Below are positions 31,972 through 39,944 of a DNA stretch of 64,000 bases, in pieces (position 1 is the stretch's first letter; the number at the start of each line of letters is the position of its first letter). Origin of the DNA: Candidatus Bathyarchaeota archaeon (GTDB lineage: Archaea > Thermoproteota > Bathyarchaeia > 40CM-2-53-6); contig VBBN01000027.1 in assembly GCA_005888735.1 (NCBI GenBank), forward strand, positions 1 to 64,000, in the 5' to 3' direction. The translations under genes were made by a program, and so were the position numbers. Below the pieces are notes generated by a model that saw only the letters and a program-made list of their open reading frames with translations, did no database searches and was not told where the DNA came from.

Positions 31972-33699
31972 CTAATTCTTTGAGGGGGATGCTGCTCGCA
32001 GTACGTACTGCGGCACAAGCTCTTCGCCGAACCTACGCCAGACCGGGTAGCTTTGGTAGTTGCCAGCAGTGAACAGGACTACGAGGTCGAGTTGGGGAAT
32101 GACGATCACGAGCTGGCCCCCATTGCCTTCAGCAGAATGCCCTTTGTACACAATGCCTTGCGCGTGGTATTCGTGTATGTGCCATGCGTACCCGTATCCG
32201 TGCTCTCGGTCGTAGCTTGAGTGTCGCTTTGTCGACTGGTCAACCCAGCTCCTGCTCAAAACTCGGGTTCCATTCCAGGTTCCCCCGGACAAGTACAGCT
32301 GTCCCAGTTTTAGAAGGTCCCGGGGACGCATGTAGACTCCCCCGCCCACGTATCCCTCGCCGGTCGGCATGAGATTCATGTGATAACGACGAATCTGCAT
32401 CGGTTTCGCGTAGTGTTTGTGGAAGAACTCTGGAATCCAAGTTCGCATGGTATTCTTGACGACGCCGCCGAGCAGGTTGATCGTGGCCGAGCAGTAGACG
32501 GCCTGACTCCCTCCCGGCTCGTGCGATACGGGCAAGCCGAGCGTGTACTCGTACCAGTCTGGCTGGAGTCGCTGGCCTTGCATCACGCCCTCGTTTCCTG
32601 GGGAGTCGTCATCGTTGTCGTCGCACGCCAGTCCCGTGGTCATTGTGAGGAGGTTTTCGACAGTCAGGTGCATCTTTCTAGGGTCCATGTTGGGAAACTT
32701 GTACTCGGGAAACAGGGGATAGACCGGAGAATTCACGCCGAATTTGGCGCCACTGTCTATGGCGATGCCGACTAGTACTGAGGCGAAAGTCTTTCCGGCA
32801 GAGCGCGTGTCGTGCGGCCTGTCTTTGTCGAAGCCGTTGAAGTACTCTTCGAGGACTAGTTTTCCGTGGCGGGCTATGAGGAGTCCTTGAACATATGGAG
32901 TTGTGTAGTCTGTAGGTTCAGTGTTGAAAATGTGTTCGACCAGTGACGTGATGGGTTTGGAATCTAGCCCGACACTAGTGAGTGACCCTGTTGTCCAGCC
33001 ATCATCTTCAGAGATGGGCTGTCGGTAAGCGTATCCTGCATTGTTGGGTGTTCGGGGGTAAAATCCATAGGCATTGTTCCTGTCCCGTCGTGTGAGTTCA
33101 AGCGATGCTCCCCAGTCAGGAAGGGCGAAATGCAGCCGGTCGTTTTTCCGGTCATAGTTGCCATGGAGCCTGTCGTTGGGGTTCCGCTTGTTCGAGAATG
33201 TGATAAGGTCGGCATCGACGCTAATGGCGAAAGGCCGGCCTACTCCCAGGTTGAATTCTGGGTTGCGTATGAAACCGCCGAGCGAGCCATCGGCATTCTT
33301 CCGAATTGCCAGGTAGATTGTGAGCGTGTCGTCTAATGGGACGACTTTGCCCCTCCAAACGTTCTCTTCTAATCGTGTGAGAGTGAGAGGGCTTGCGTAT
33401 CGGTCGCTTAGAGTAACGCCAGCGGGTTGAATCCAGTGTCCCTCGATACTATTCGCGGTCCGGCCGACGTGTCCCCGAAACTCGCCATGGCCGCCAGGCA
33501 GCGTGAATGATGTGGAGTTGTCTTTCTGTTCGACGATCGCGTCAAATCCTTTGACGCTCGCAATCCATTCTTGTCCACGGCCGTCAATGGTCAGCTGACC
33601 GCGTATAAGGGGTCCAAAGACAATCTCACCGCCCCACAACCCGAGAAGCTGCTCCAACTCGGTCTCCTGCTGCGGGTTTTCCGTGTTTTGCTGTTGCAA
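31972..33699 (-). CDS. Beta-lactamase-fold serine hydrolase with extra N-terminal domain
   Basis: A 575-residue protein. The C-terminal 330 residues form a class-C beta-lactamase/penicillin-binding-protein-like hydrolase: the SxxK motif is RSAGKTFAS (about residue 292), the second motif YCSATIN takes the place of YxN, and HSAEGNGG stands for the KTG triad. The N-terminal 240 residues are beta-rich, with GRGQEWIAS and GGHGEFRGH segments, and I do not recognise them. There is no clear signal peptide. Such proteins are esterases or D-aminopeptidases in archaea; no link to antibiotics is implied. Start is TTG with a TTTAA box 28 bp upstream. Confidence 0.88.
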   Translation of the reverse strand: MQQQNTENPQQETELEQLLGLWGGEIVFGPLIRGQLTIDGRGQEWIASVKGFDAIVEQKDNSTSFTLPGGHGEFRGHVGRTANSIEGHWIQPAGVTLSDRYASPLTLTRLEENVWRGKVVPLDDTLTIYLAIRKNADGSLGGFIRNPEFNLGVGRPFAISVDADLITFSNKRNPNDRLHGNYDRKNDRLHFALPDWGASLELTRRDRNNAYGFYPRTPNNAGYAYRQPISEDDGWTTGSLTSVGLDSKPITSLVEHIFNTEPTDYTTPYVQGLLIARHGKLVLEEYFNGFDKDRPHDTRSAGKTFASVLVGIAIDSGAKFGVNSPVYPLFPEYKFPNMDPRKMHLTVENLLTMTTGLACDDNDDDSPGNEGVMQGQRLQPDWYEYTLGLPVSHEPGGSQAVYCSATINLLGGVVKNTMRTWIPEFFHKHYAKPMQIRRYHMNLMPTGEGYVGGGVYMRPRDLLKLGQLYLSGGTWNGTRVLSRSWVDQSTKRHSSYDREHGYGYAWHIHEYHAQGIVYKGHSAEGNGGQLVIVIPQLDLVVLFTAGNYQSYPVWRRFGEELVPQYVLRAASPSKN

Positions 33700-33724
33700 T
33701 CTCAGGGTCGCGTCTGCTAGGGCG

Positions 33725-33732
33725 ATTTAAGG
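33725..33732 (-). promoter_or_regulatory. TATA-like box for the serine hydrolase
   Basis: CCTTAAAT on the minus strand is centred about 28 bp before the TTG at 33699, supporting that start and a leaderless message. Confidence 0.45.
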
Positions 33733-33852
33733 ACAAGGGGACAATCAGTCAGTACGAGGGGCCCGTCATTCAGATCTGACAGGAACTCAAAGCTCGAGTG
33801 ATTCTCGAAGGCTTAAGGCAAACCATAGCGGAGAGATACCGAGGTCTGCGCT

Positions 33853-34038
33853 TTGGCCGTCTGCGCCTTCCGTCACGAATACGTCCCAGAGAATTGGCTA
33901 ATTGTATTAGAGACAAGAGGGGCCACCGCACCTGTGTGTCCTCGCTGCCTCACCCTAATCATAGTTCACCGGCGGGTTCATCACATGAAGCTTGAGCAGG
34001 TCATACCCCAAATGGCAATGTCCGACGAGACCAGTTGA
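33853..34038 (+). CDS. Possible 61-residue CPxC protein coupled to the F420-type gene
   Basis: A short frame starting with TTG, with one CPRC pair and a following HRRVHH cluster (about residues 30-45) that could bind a metal. Its TGA overlaps the TTG start of the next gene by four bases (TTGA), the typical sign of coupled translation, which is the main reason to accept it. It lies in the 335-base gap between the divergent hydrolase and the F420-type gene; the rest of the gap has nothing I can name. Confidence 0.4.
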   Translation: MAVCAFRHEYVPENWLIVLETRGATAPVCPRCLTLIIVHRRVHHMKLEQVIPQMAMSDETS

Positions 34039-35114
34039 CCAAGCACAGGCGACCTGCTCGTTTCGGAGTACGAATCTTCCAAGCAGCCGATGAATCCTTC
34101 CAACAGGTCGTCCACAGAACCTACTTTTTGGAGAAGGCTGGCTTCGACTCTGCGTTCTTGGACGATCATCTTCTCTATGGGACCGGTCAAGCGGCCGCCC
34201 CTGAACCGTTCACAACAATCGCCAACCTCGCGGCCCAGACTCGAACGATCAAGATGGGAGTCGCAGTCACCGACCTGGTTCGACGACACCCAGCCATCGT
34301 CGCCCAGACCGCGGCGACCCTGACTGCGATGTTTCCCGGACGCGTCTTTCTGGGTCTTGGAGCTGGCGACCCGATGAACCAAGCCCCGTTCGGCATGCCC
34401 ACCGATTATCGATACGGTAAACTCGAGGAAGGACTCACAGTGATGAAGATACTCTGGGACTCGACAATTGAGCGTCCTGCTACTTTCAAAGGCCAGTTTT
34501 ACAGCCTAAAAAACGCGCACCTGCAGATTCCTAGGAGCAGCCCTGTTCCAATCTACCTTGCAGCCTTCGGGGACAAAATGCTCCGACTGACAGGAGCACA
34601 GGCAGACGGATGGATCCCACACTGCCACAACACAGAGACCTACAGGGAAGACCTAGCGAAAATTCGAGAGTCGGCCAACGAGGCCCAACGGCAACTCCGC
34701 CTGTTCAACCCAGCCTACTACACTCTCGCCAGCGTGTCAAAGCAGCGGGCAGAGGCGGACAAGCAGATTCTCGGCCCCGCAAGATACTTTCTAGCGCTCA
34801 TACCTGAGGCCTTGAGGAAAGTGGACCCTTCGGCTCCGCATCCTGGACGAATTTGGGAACGCCTCGATAACCCAAAGGCGCAACGGAGGGTAATTCACAA
34901 AATTGCCCAGTCCATACCCGAACAAACAGCGTTCGACACAGTGATCCATGGCACGCCTGACGATTGTATTCAACAAGTAGAACGATTCCAAAAGGTAGGG
35001 TGTAGAGAGCTTATGCTAACCTTCGTTCCCGAGGGAGGACTGTGGTCAACGAAGGGAATCCTCCCACAAGCGCGCGTTTTCATAGAGAAAGTGGCTAGCT
35101 ACTTCAGAGAATAA
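34035..35114 (+). CDS. Luciferase-like (LLM) F420-dependent oxidoreductase
   Basis: A 359-residue TIM-barrel flavin/F420-dependent oxidoreductase of the bacterial luciferase-like family. Landmarks are FGVRIFQAAD at the start, FDSAFLDDHLL, GVAVTDLVRRHPAIVAQ, GRVFLGLGAGDPMNQ, IPIYLAA-like VPIYLAAFGDKM and ADGWIPH. In archaea these usually use F420 (as Mer does). Substrate unknown. The TTG start overlaps the small CPxC gene. It converges on a methyltransferase, 15 bp away. A second member is at 58832, but the two are not closely similar. Confidence 0.9.
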   Translation: MTKHRRPARFGVRIFQAADESFQQVVHRTYFLEKAGFDSAFLDDHLLYGTGQAAAPEPFTTIANLAAQTRTIKMGVAVTDLVRRHPAIVAQTAATLTAMFPGRVFLGLGAGDPMNQAPFGMPTDYRYGKLEEGLTVMKILWDSTIERPATFKGQFYSLKNAHLQIPRSSPVPIYLAAFGDKMLRLTGAQADGWIPHCHNTETYREDLAKIRESANEAQRQLRLFNPAYYTLASVSKQRAEADKQILGPARYFLALIPEALRKVDPSAPHPGRIWERLDNPKAQRRVIHKIAQSIPEQTAFDTVIHGTPDDCIQQVERFQKVGCRELMLTFVPEGGLWSTKGILPQARVFIEKVASYFRE

Positions 35115-35129
35115 CACGGCGGCTAACTA

Positions 35130-35867
35130 TCAAGACGTTTTCTCAATAACTGCGACGTACGAGGGTCCCCTTCCGAGAACCCGCCGAGCCTTCCAACCGG
35201 TGCCCTGCAAGAGCTTTTCCATTTCGTCCCGAGAGACGAAGAGATAGTCGAACCACGGTGTTGCAATCTTTCGATAAAGGATCCGCATTCTGATTTGGCC
35301 TCCCATTCTGCCACGTCTCCTGTTTCGTCGGTGGTAGGCGAGATGGTCAGGGTCCCTCGTATCGTAAGGGTCTAGGGTCTCCGCCACAATACGCCCGCCC
35401 GCTCCGGTCACCTTGTGAAGCCTGCGTAACATGAGACGTGCTCTTCTGAAGCTGTGAAAGAGCCCGAAGTTGTTGCCCATCATGATAACGGTGTCAAAGG
35501 TTCCGAGCTTTGAAGAAACATTCTCAAATGACATGACCTTAACCTTCTTCAAACCTCTCCGCTTGGAGATTTTCACAGCGAACGGGGAAGCGTCTATTCC
35601 GATGACATCGAGCTTTTTCTTCTGCTGAAGATACAGCGAATGCCTCCCGGCTCCACATCCGACATCCAGAACTCTTCCCCTGACATAGTTCATAGCGTCC
35701 CTCTCGATTCTAGGCCATTGACGGAATGTCCTGAAGTACATCGAAACGGGGTTGGCTTCGATGAAGCCGTCGTCCCGCTGGATGATTTCGGAAACGTCTC
35801 TCCCTTTGAAGAAGTCATTCATCAAACGACCCTGAGCATCCTGGGTTTCCGTGAGGCTCTTGGGCAT
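35130..35867 (-). CDS. Class I SAM-dependent methyltransferase
   Basis: A 245-residue methyltransferase with motif I RVLDVGCGAGRHSLYL, IGIDASPFAV after it and FDTVIMMGNNFGL as motif IV. Longer frames upstream are open, but the CTATAT box at 35890-35895 lies 26 bp before the ATG encoding MPKSLTET, so I use that start. The C-terminal part (YDTRDPDHLAYH and following) is seen in small-molecule methyltransferases of the Methyltransf_11/25 kind. Target unknown. Its promoter faces the HMA-protein gene. Confidence 0.85.
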   Translation of the reverse strand: MPKSLTETQDAQGRLMNDFFKGRDVSEIIQRDDGFIEANPVSMYFRTFRQWPRIERDAMNYVRGRVLDVGCGAGRHSLYLQQKKKLDVIGIDASPFAVKISKRRGLKKVKVMSFENVSSKLGTFDTVIMMGNNFGLFHSFRRARLMLRRLHKVTGAGGRIVAETLDPYDTRDPDHLAYHRRNRRRGRMGGQIRMRILYRKIATPWFDYLFVSRDEMEKLLQGTGWKARRVLGRGPSYVAVIEKTS

Positions 35868-35889
35868 ACGAACGCCTCTAGCGCTAGGC

Positions 35890-35895
35890 ATATAG
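35890..35895 (-). promoter_or_regulatory. TATA box for the methyltransferase at 35130-35867
   Basis: CTATAT on the minus strand, centred 26 bp before the ATG at 35867. This decides between several possible starts. Confidence 0.5.
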
Positions 35896-35979
35896 GCAAG
35901 ATTTGCAGTCATGGAAATGGGCGTTTCACTCGTGGAAGAACAGGCACGAGCTCGCCAAGCTGGAAGCACGCGTTCGGAG

Positions 35980-36261
35980 ATGGCAAGGGCGACCGTTTTT
36001 GTTGGTGGGATGTATTGCGCGAAGTGTTCAGACGCTATTCGGGACAGCCTATCTAGGGTAAGAGGGGTCGTCGAGGTCCTCGTCACCAATTACGTCGAAT
36101 CACCGTACGGAATAGTCCAGGTCTTCTATGACTCGCGACAGGTAAGAACTGACGAGTTCCTAGCGCACCTCAGAACTCCGTACTGGGCAACTCTCATAGA
36201 AGACAGGGACCCGAAAAGGGAACAGACGCTTCAGAGATACACCGAAATCTACGTCTGCTGA
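35980..36261 (+). CDS. Heavy-metal-associated (HMA) domain protein, copper-chaperone-like
   Basis: A protein of about 93 residues with the HMA ferredoxin-like fold: a first strand ATVFVGG, the metal site MYCAKCSDAI (CxxC), then VRGVVEVLV and a VQVFYDSRQV strand. CxxC HMA domains bind Cu(I) or Zn(II) and pass it to P-type ATPases; none is in this window. I start at the ATG for MARATVF, since the longer frame is a shadow of the divergent methyltransferase promoter region. The C-terminal 25 residues (REQTLQRYTEIYVC) go beyond the fold. Confidence 0.75.
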   Translation: MARATVFVGGMYCAKCSDAIRDSLSRVRGVVEVLVTNYVESPYGIVQVFYDSRQVRTDEFLAHLRTPYWATLIEDRDPKREQTLQRYTEIYVC

Positions 36262-36389
36262 GAATCGGGCCGGGACCAACCGAAAGTATTACTAGGATGC
36301 CGGCTGAATTGCAGACCCTCGATTTGAAGGGTCACAATTGTTCAGGTCGCGAGACTCGGTAGGAAGCGGCTCTAGGGTTGAGCCAACTC

Positions 36390-36650
36390 TTACTGAGTAA
36401 GACCGCCGCTCTTTCGAGCGATGCTCAGAGCGGGTACGAGTTGAGGTCTGTGGTTGCTGTTGCTCTGAATCCCTGTCCGTGATGTTGAGAAAGATGAGAC
36501 TGCTTGGTTTCTGGTGAATGTGCTTTGTCTTGCCCAGTCCGGAATTATGACGGCACGGATGAGCTCTTGAACGCTTATTCCTCGATCCTCAGCTTCATTC
36601 GATAAGAGTCGAAAGTTTTCGTCGCGGAGAGAAAGCATGAATTTTGCCAT
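36390..36650 (-). CDS. Ribbon-helix-helix regulator-like small protein
   Basis: An 86-residue protein whose first 45 residues match a ribbon-helix-helix: strand KFMLSLRDENFRLL, then EAEDRGISVQELIRAVI as the two helices. Such proteins bind DNA as dimers. The C-terminal 40 residues are polar and probably disordered. A TTTATAT box on the minus strand (36697-36703) sits about 49 bp before the ATG. The intergenic region upstream (36651-36826) is shared with the divergent PAC2 operon, which it may control. Confidence 0.7.
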   Translation of the reverse strand: MAKFMLSLRDENFRLLSNEAEDRGISVQELIRAVIIPDWARQSTFTRNQAVSSFSTSRTGIQSNSNHRPQLVPALSIARKSGGLTQ

Positions 36651-36826
36651 TCATTCACCAACGAGTCGCGGAAGAGTTGGTATGATGAGCAGGTCATATA
36701 AACATTTTTGGAAAAAGGTAAGGAATCTTTTGTCGGAACACGGTGAATTTAGTCACAAGGGAATGTCTATCAACACGCTCAGAACAAGGAAATCTATTCA
36801 GAGCCTCGCCTAATGGAGTGTGATTC

Positions 36827-37573
36827 TTGAGAAACCCGATCGACATCCACCTTAACGAAGCTCCGAAGCTGCGAAAGCCGATCATGATCGCTGGACTTCC
36901 CGACAGCGGCCGTGTTGCCAAGATAGTCCTCGATTTTCTCATTAAAACACTCAACGCCCAGCCAATGGGCCATCTATACTCTGACTATCTGCCACCACGG
37001 GTCCTTCTGGACTCTGACAGCTCGCCAAGCCTGATGAGACACGAAATCTATTATTGGGTCAACACAAACGCAGAGCAGGACCTCATTCTATACACCGGAG
37101 ACGCGCAGCCGATACTGCCGGAAGGCGCCTTTCGATTGTCGGAGGCCGTCGTGAACCTTGCTGAACAGCTCGGTGTTGACACGATCCTTACTGTCGGTGC
37201 GTTTATCACGGGAAAGATTGCTGAGAAGCCTAAGGTCTACGGGGCCGCAAGCGATCTTGACCTTGTCAAGGAACTGCAGCAGCTCGACGTGAGCATCATC
37301 GATAGCGGTGCGGTGACTTGGATGAACGGTCTGATTCCGGGTCTGGCGAAGGTCCGCAAGTTGAAAGGTCTCTTCCTGTCAGGGGAGACATCAGGGTTCA
37401 TGGTTGATCCACGAGCCGCCGTCATAATTCTAAAGGTCCTAGCTAGAAAGTTTGGCCTACAGATTGACATGGACGAGCTGGAAAAACAGGCGAAAGAGAT
37501 TGAAGAAGCCTTGCGGAAGAGCGGCGAAAAATTCGGCCGACAAGCAACAGGAAGCTCTGAGTACATAGGATAG
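36827..37573 (+). CDS. PAC2-family proteasome assembly chaperone
   Basis: A 248-residue archaeal PAC2 (PbaB-like) protein. The family pattern is visible in PIMIAGLPDSGRVAKIVLDFLI, LILYTGDAQP, ILTVGAFITGK and LFLSGETSGFMVDPRAA. In archaea these proteins bind proteasome precursors or act as ATP-independent chaperones. The last 35 residues form a charged helix (ELEKQAKEIEEALRK) that may be the docking tail. Start is TTG. The gene is 7 bp upstream of a DNA methylase, so they share a transcript. Confidence 0.9.
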   Translation: MRNPIDIHLNEAPKLRKPIMIAGLPDSGRVAKIVLDFLIKTLNAQPMGHLYSDYLPPRVLLDSDSSPSLMRHEIYYWVNTNAEQDLILYTGDAQPILPEGAFRLSEAVVNLAEQLGVDTILTVGAFITGKIAEKPKVYGAASDLDLVKELQQLDVSIIDSGAVTWMNGLIPGLAKVRKLKGLFLSGETSGFMVDPRAAVIILKVLARKFGLQIDMDELEKQAKEIEEALRKSGEKFGRQATGSSEYIG

Positions 37574-37580
37574 TGGGTCC

Positions 37581-38444
37581 TTGGGAAAAACGGCTGATTA
37601 CCGCGTCATTCTCGGGGACAGCCGTTGGATGCGAGAACTGGCTGACGAGTCTATTCACTTGGTGGTCACCTCGCCCCCGTATCCGATGGTCGCGCTCTGG
37701 GACGGTTTCTTCGCGCAGGAATCATTTCACAGCTATGACAGCATGCACGGTTACTTAGACCAGGTTTGGAGAGAGGTATCGCGTGTCCTCGTCAACGGAG
37801 GACTTGCTTGCGTCAACATCGGAGACGCGACCAGAACGGTCGATGGCACATTCCGCCTCTACCCGAACCATTCACGTGTCATCGAAGCCTTCGAGCGACT
37901 CGGCCTCGCTACCCTTCCGTACATTCTCTGGAAGAAGCCGACTACGAAACCCCATTACAAAGGGAAAGGCGCATTCCTCGGCTCAGGCTTCCTCCCGCCA
38001 AACGCGTATGTCACGTTGGACATGGAGTATATCCTGATTTTCAGAAAAGGCGGGCTGCGCTCGTTCGTCCCGAAGGACCCCGTACGTTACCGGAGCGTAT
38101 TCACAAAGTCAGAACGGGACAAGTGGTTTTCACAGGTCTGGACAGTGACTGGGGCGAGGCAGAACGTCGACGGTGTAGAGAGAAGAATCGCCGCGTTCCC
38201 AGAGGAGATTCCGAGAAGACTGATCCGAATGTTCTCCGTTCTGGACGACATGGTTCTAGACCCGTTTCTCGGGTCTGGGACCAGCCTCAAGGTCGCGCTT
38301 GACCTTCAACGAAGATTTGTGGGGTATGAGCGAATGGCGGAGATGGAAACTCTGATCAGAAAGAGACTAGGTGGAATGTCAACAAATGTCTTGTTCGAAA
38401 AGCAGCCACCAATCGATATTTCAACTTCTCAGGTTGAAAATTAG
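37581..38444 (+). CDS. Orphan DNA N4-cytosine methyltransferase (beta class)
   Basis: A 287-residue DNA methyltransferase in which the catalytic motif TSPPYP (residues 30-35) precedes the SAM motif DPFLGSGTSL (about 228-237), the beta-class order. SPPY is typical for N4-cytosine enzymes. Between them the PNHSRVIEAFERLG and AYVTLDMEYILIFRK segments are usual for this class. No restriction endonuclease or specificity gene is adjacent, so it is an orphan, perhaps regulatory. Start is TTG, 7 bp behind PAC2. Its end overlaps the convergent HAD gene by 24 bp. Confidence 0.9.
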   Translation: MGKTADYRVILGDSRWMRELADESIHLVVTSPPYPMVALWDGFFAQESFHSYDSMHGYLDQVWREVSRVLVNGGLACVNIGDATRTVDGTFRLYPNHSRVIEAFERLGLATLPYILWKKPTTKPHYKGKGAFLGSGFLPPNAYVTLDMEYILIFRKGGLRSFVPKDPVRYRSVFTKSERDKWFSQVWTVTGARQNVDGVERRIAAFPEEIPRRLIRMFSVLDDMVLDPFLGSGTSLKVALDLQRRFVGYERMAEMETLIRKRLGGMSTNVLFEKQPPIDISTSQVEN

Positions 38445-39149
38445 TGGTTGGACCTCTCGGAGCGAGCGGACCTCGTAGTCTGGGTGTCCCATGTTGTTGC
38501 CGTCTCGTCTGACCCTTATCATAACCATGCCAGCAGCTTTCGCCCCATCGATGTCTGTCCTAGGATTGTCGCCGACATAGACGCAGTTTTTTGGGTTCAG
38601 CCCTAGACGACGTGCGACCAGCATGAACGGGGTTTTGCTGGGTTTCACTTTTGGCGTGTCCTCTCCCGCAACAACAATTGTTTCGAGTAGAGTTCTGAAA
38701 CTTTGCAGGCGTATCCTCTTCCTCTTCATTCCTGGTGTTCCGTCGCTATCCGAGACCACTCCTATTTTGAACCCCGCCTTCTTGAACACCTTCAGGGTGG
38801 GCTCTGCGTCTTTGAAAGGTGGGCTTTCTGCCGCGTAGATTTTCCAGTAGTGAAGGGTTGTTTGGTGAACCCAGGTACCCGAAAGATGTGATAATCCCAG
38901 CTCTCTCAGGAGGGTCTTCCACCAAACATCTCTGTTGTACAATCGTTTCTTGCCCAGCATGAACTGGTCGATTAGACGGAGCTGTCTAAGTAGCTCGGCC
39001 TTCCCGTAGACATAGCCCTGTTTCGCCAGGTGTTCGTGAATCATTTCAGAGGCTGACTTGAGCGCTCTCAGCGCACCACGTCTCGATCTAAGCAGTGTAT
39101 TGTCAAGGTCGAAAATGACCCCTTGAACTCGCTGCTTTACGGTTCTCAA
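38421..39149 (-). CDS. HAD-superfamily hydrolase
   Basis: A 242-residue HAD phosphatase with VIFDLDNTLL (nucleophile D14, D16), VVSDSDGT as the threonine/serine motif, VKPSKTPF (lysine motif) and YVGDNPRTDIDGAKAAG as the acidic motif. The cap domain (about residues 25-95) is helical, subfamily I. It probably cleaves a small phosphate ester such as phosphoglycolate, but the substrate is not predictable. It follows the nitrilase-like gene by 3 bp in the same operon as coaBC. Confidence 0.88.
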   Translation of the reverse strand: MRTVKQRVQGVIFDLDNTLLRSRRGALRALKSASEMIHEHLAKQGYVYGKAELLRQLRLIDQFMLGKKRLYNRDVWWKTLLRELGLSHLSGTWVHQTTLHYWKIYAAESPPFKDAEPTLKVFKKAGFKIGVVSDSDGTPGMKRKRIRLQSFRTLLETIVVAGEDTPKVKPSKTPFMLVARRLGLNPKNCVYVGDNPRTDIDGAKAAGMVMIRVRRDGNNMGHPDYEVRSLREVQPLIFNLRS

Positions 39150-39152
39150 CCT

Positions 39153-39929
39153 CTACTGGTAAGTTTCGGGCCGCCTGTCTGCGAATCGAAGTTTCCTCAG
39201 ACGGTTGTGCAAGGGGAGGTCGATGTTTTCAAGAATGATTCCTTCCGACTGTTGCGTTATGGTCCTGATCCTAGGGTGCGCAATCTTTCTCACCGGGTCT
39301 TGACGGAGGCTAACGATGGTAGTTCCCCCTATGAACAGGGGAGGGGCGTAGACGTTGGGGGCGATTATTGGAATGCGGTTCTCCAGTGCGCGGACTGTTA
39401 GGTACTGTTGCCAGGGCCGGTTTCCCCCCTTGATGATCCGGGACGGGCAGAGGATGATGTCTGCTCCGTTTAGGGCGTAGATTCGGGAGGGCTCCGGAAA
39501 GTCAACATCGTAACAGACGAGTATTCCCGCTTTGTAACCATCAAGCTTGAAGACTTGGTAGGTGTCCCCGGGCTTGGCGAGCTTCTTCTCTCTCCAGAAC
39601 AGGTGGACTTTGAACTGGCGACCCAGAAGCCTTCCTTTTGAATTGATGATCGGGCTGCTCAGCCAGACCTGACCCTTGACGCGTTCGAAGAACGCGCCGG
39701 CTACAATGGTGACCCCGTAATCCTTTGCAAGAGACTGGAAGTATGGGATTGGGTCGACAGGTGTCGGAATTATTTCTTCTGGAAGCCAGTGTTCCGGGAG
39801 ACAGATAATGTCAGCTCCTCGCTCCGCAGCTCTTCCCGCAAGTTTGACCCCTTGGTCGATGGTCTTGTCTATAGCTCGGGAGACGGGCCTTACTTGCACT
39901 GCTGCTGCGATGAGCTTGTTACGGGTCAT
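39153..39929 (-). CDS. Carbon-nitrogen hydrolase (nitrilase family)
   Basis: A 258-residue nitrilase-superfamily amidohydrolase with the complete triad: E46 in CLPEHW, K107 in RQFKVHLF and C139 in LVCYDVDFPE. Length is normal for omega-amidase or N-carbamoyl hydrolase types. It lies 15 bp downstream of coaBC and 3 bp before the HAD gene, so all belong to one operon. Its paralogue at 21.7 kb has a different active-site context. Substrate not predictable from sequence. Confidence 0.9.
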   Translation of the reverse strand: MTRNKLIAAAVQVRPVSRAIDKTIDQGVKLAGRAAERGADIICLPEHWLPEEIIPTPVDPIPYFQSLAKDYGVTIVAGAFFERVKGQVWLSSPIINSKGRLLGRQFKVHLFWREKKLAKPGDTYQVFKLDGYKAGILVCYDVDFPEPSRIYALNGADIILCPSRIIKGGNRPWQQYLTVRALENRIPIIAPNVYAPPLFIGGTTIVSLRQDPVRKIAHPRIRTITQQSEGIILENIDLPLHNRLRKLRFADRRPETYQ

Positions 39930-39944
39930 AGAATGAGCGCCAGT

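Noticed and set aside
37581-38444. Restriction-modification system
   Set aside because: Only the methylase is present; neighbouring genes are PAC2 and a HAD hydrolase and none looks like an endonuclease.
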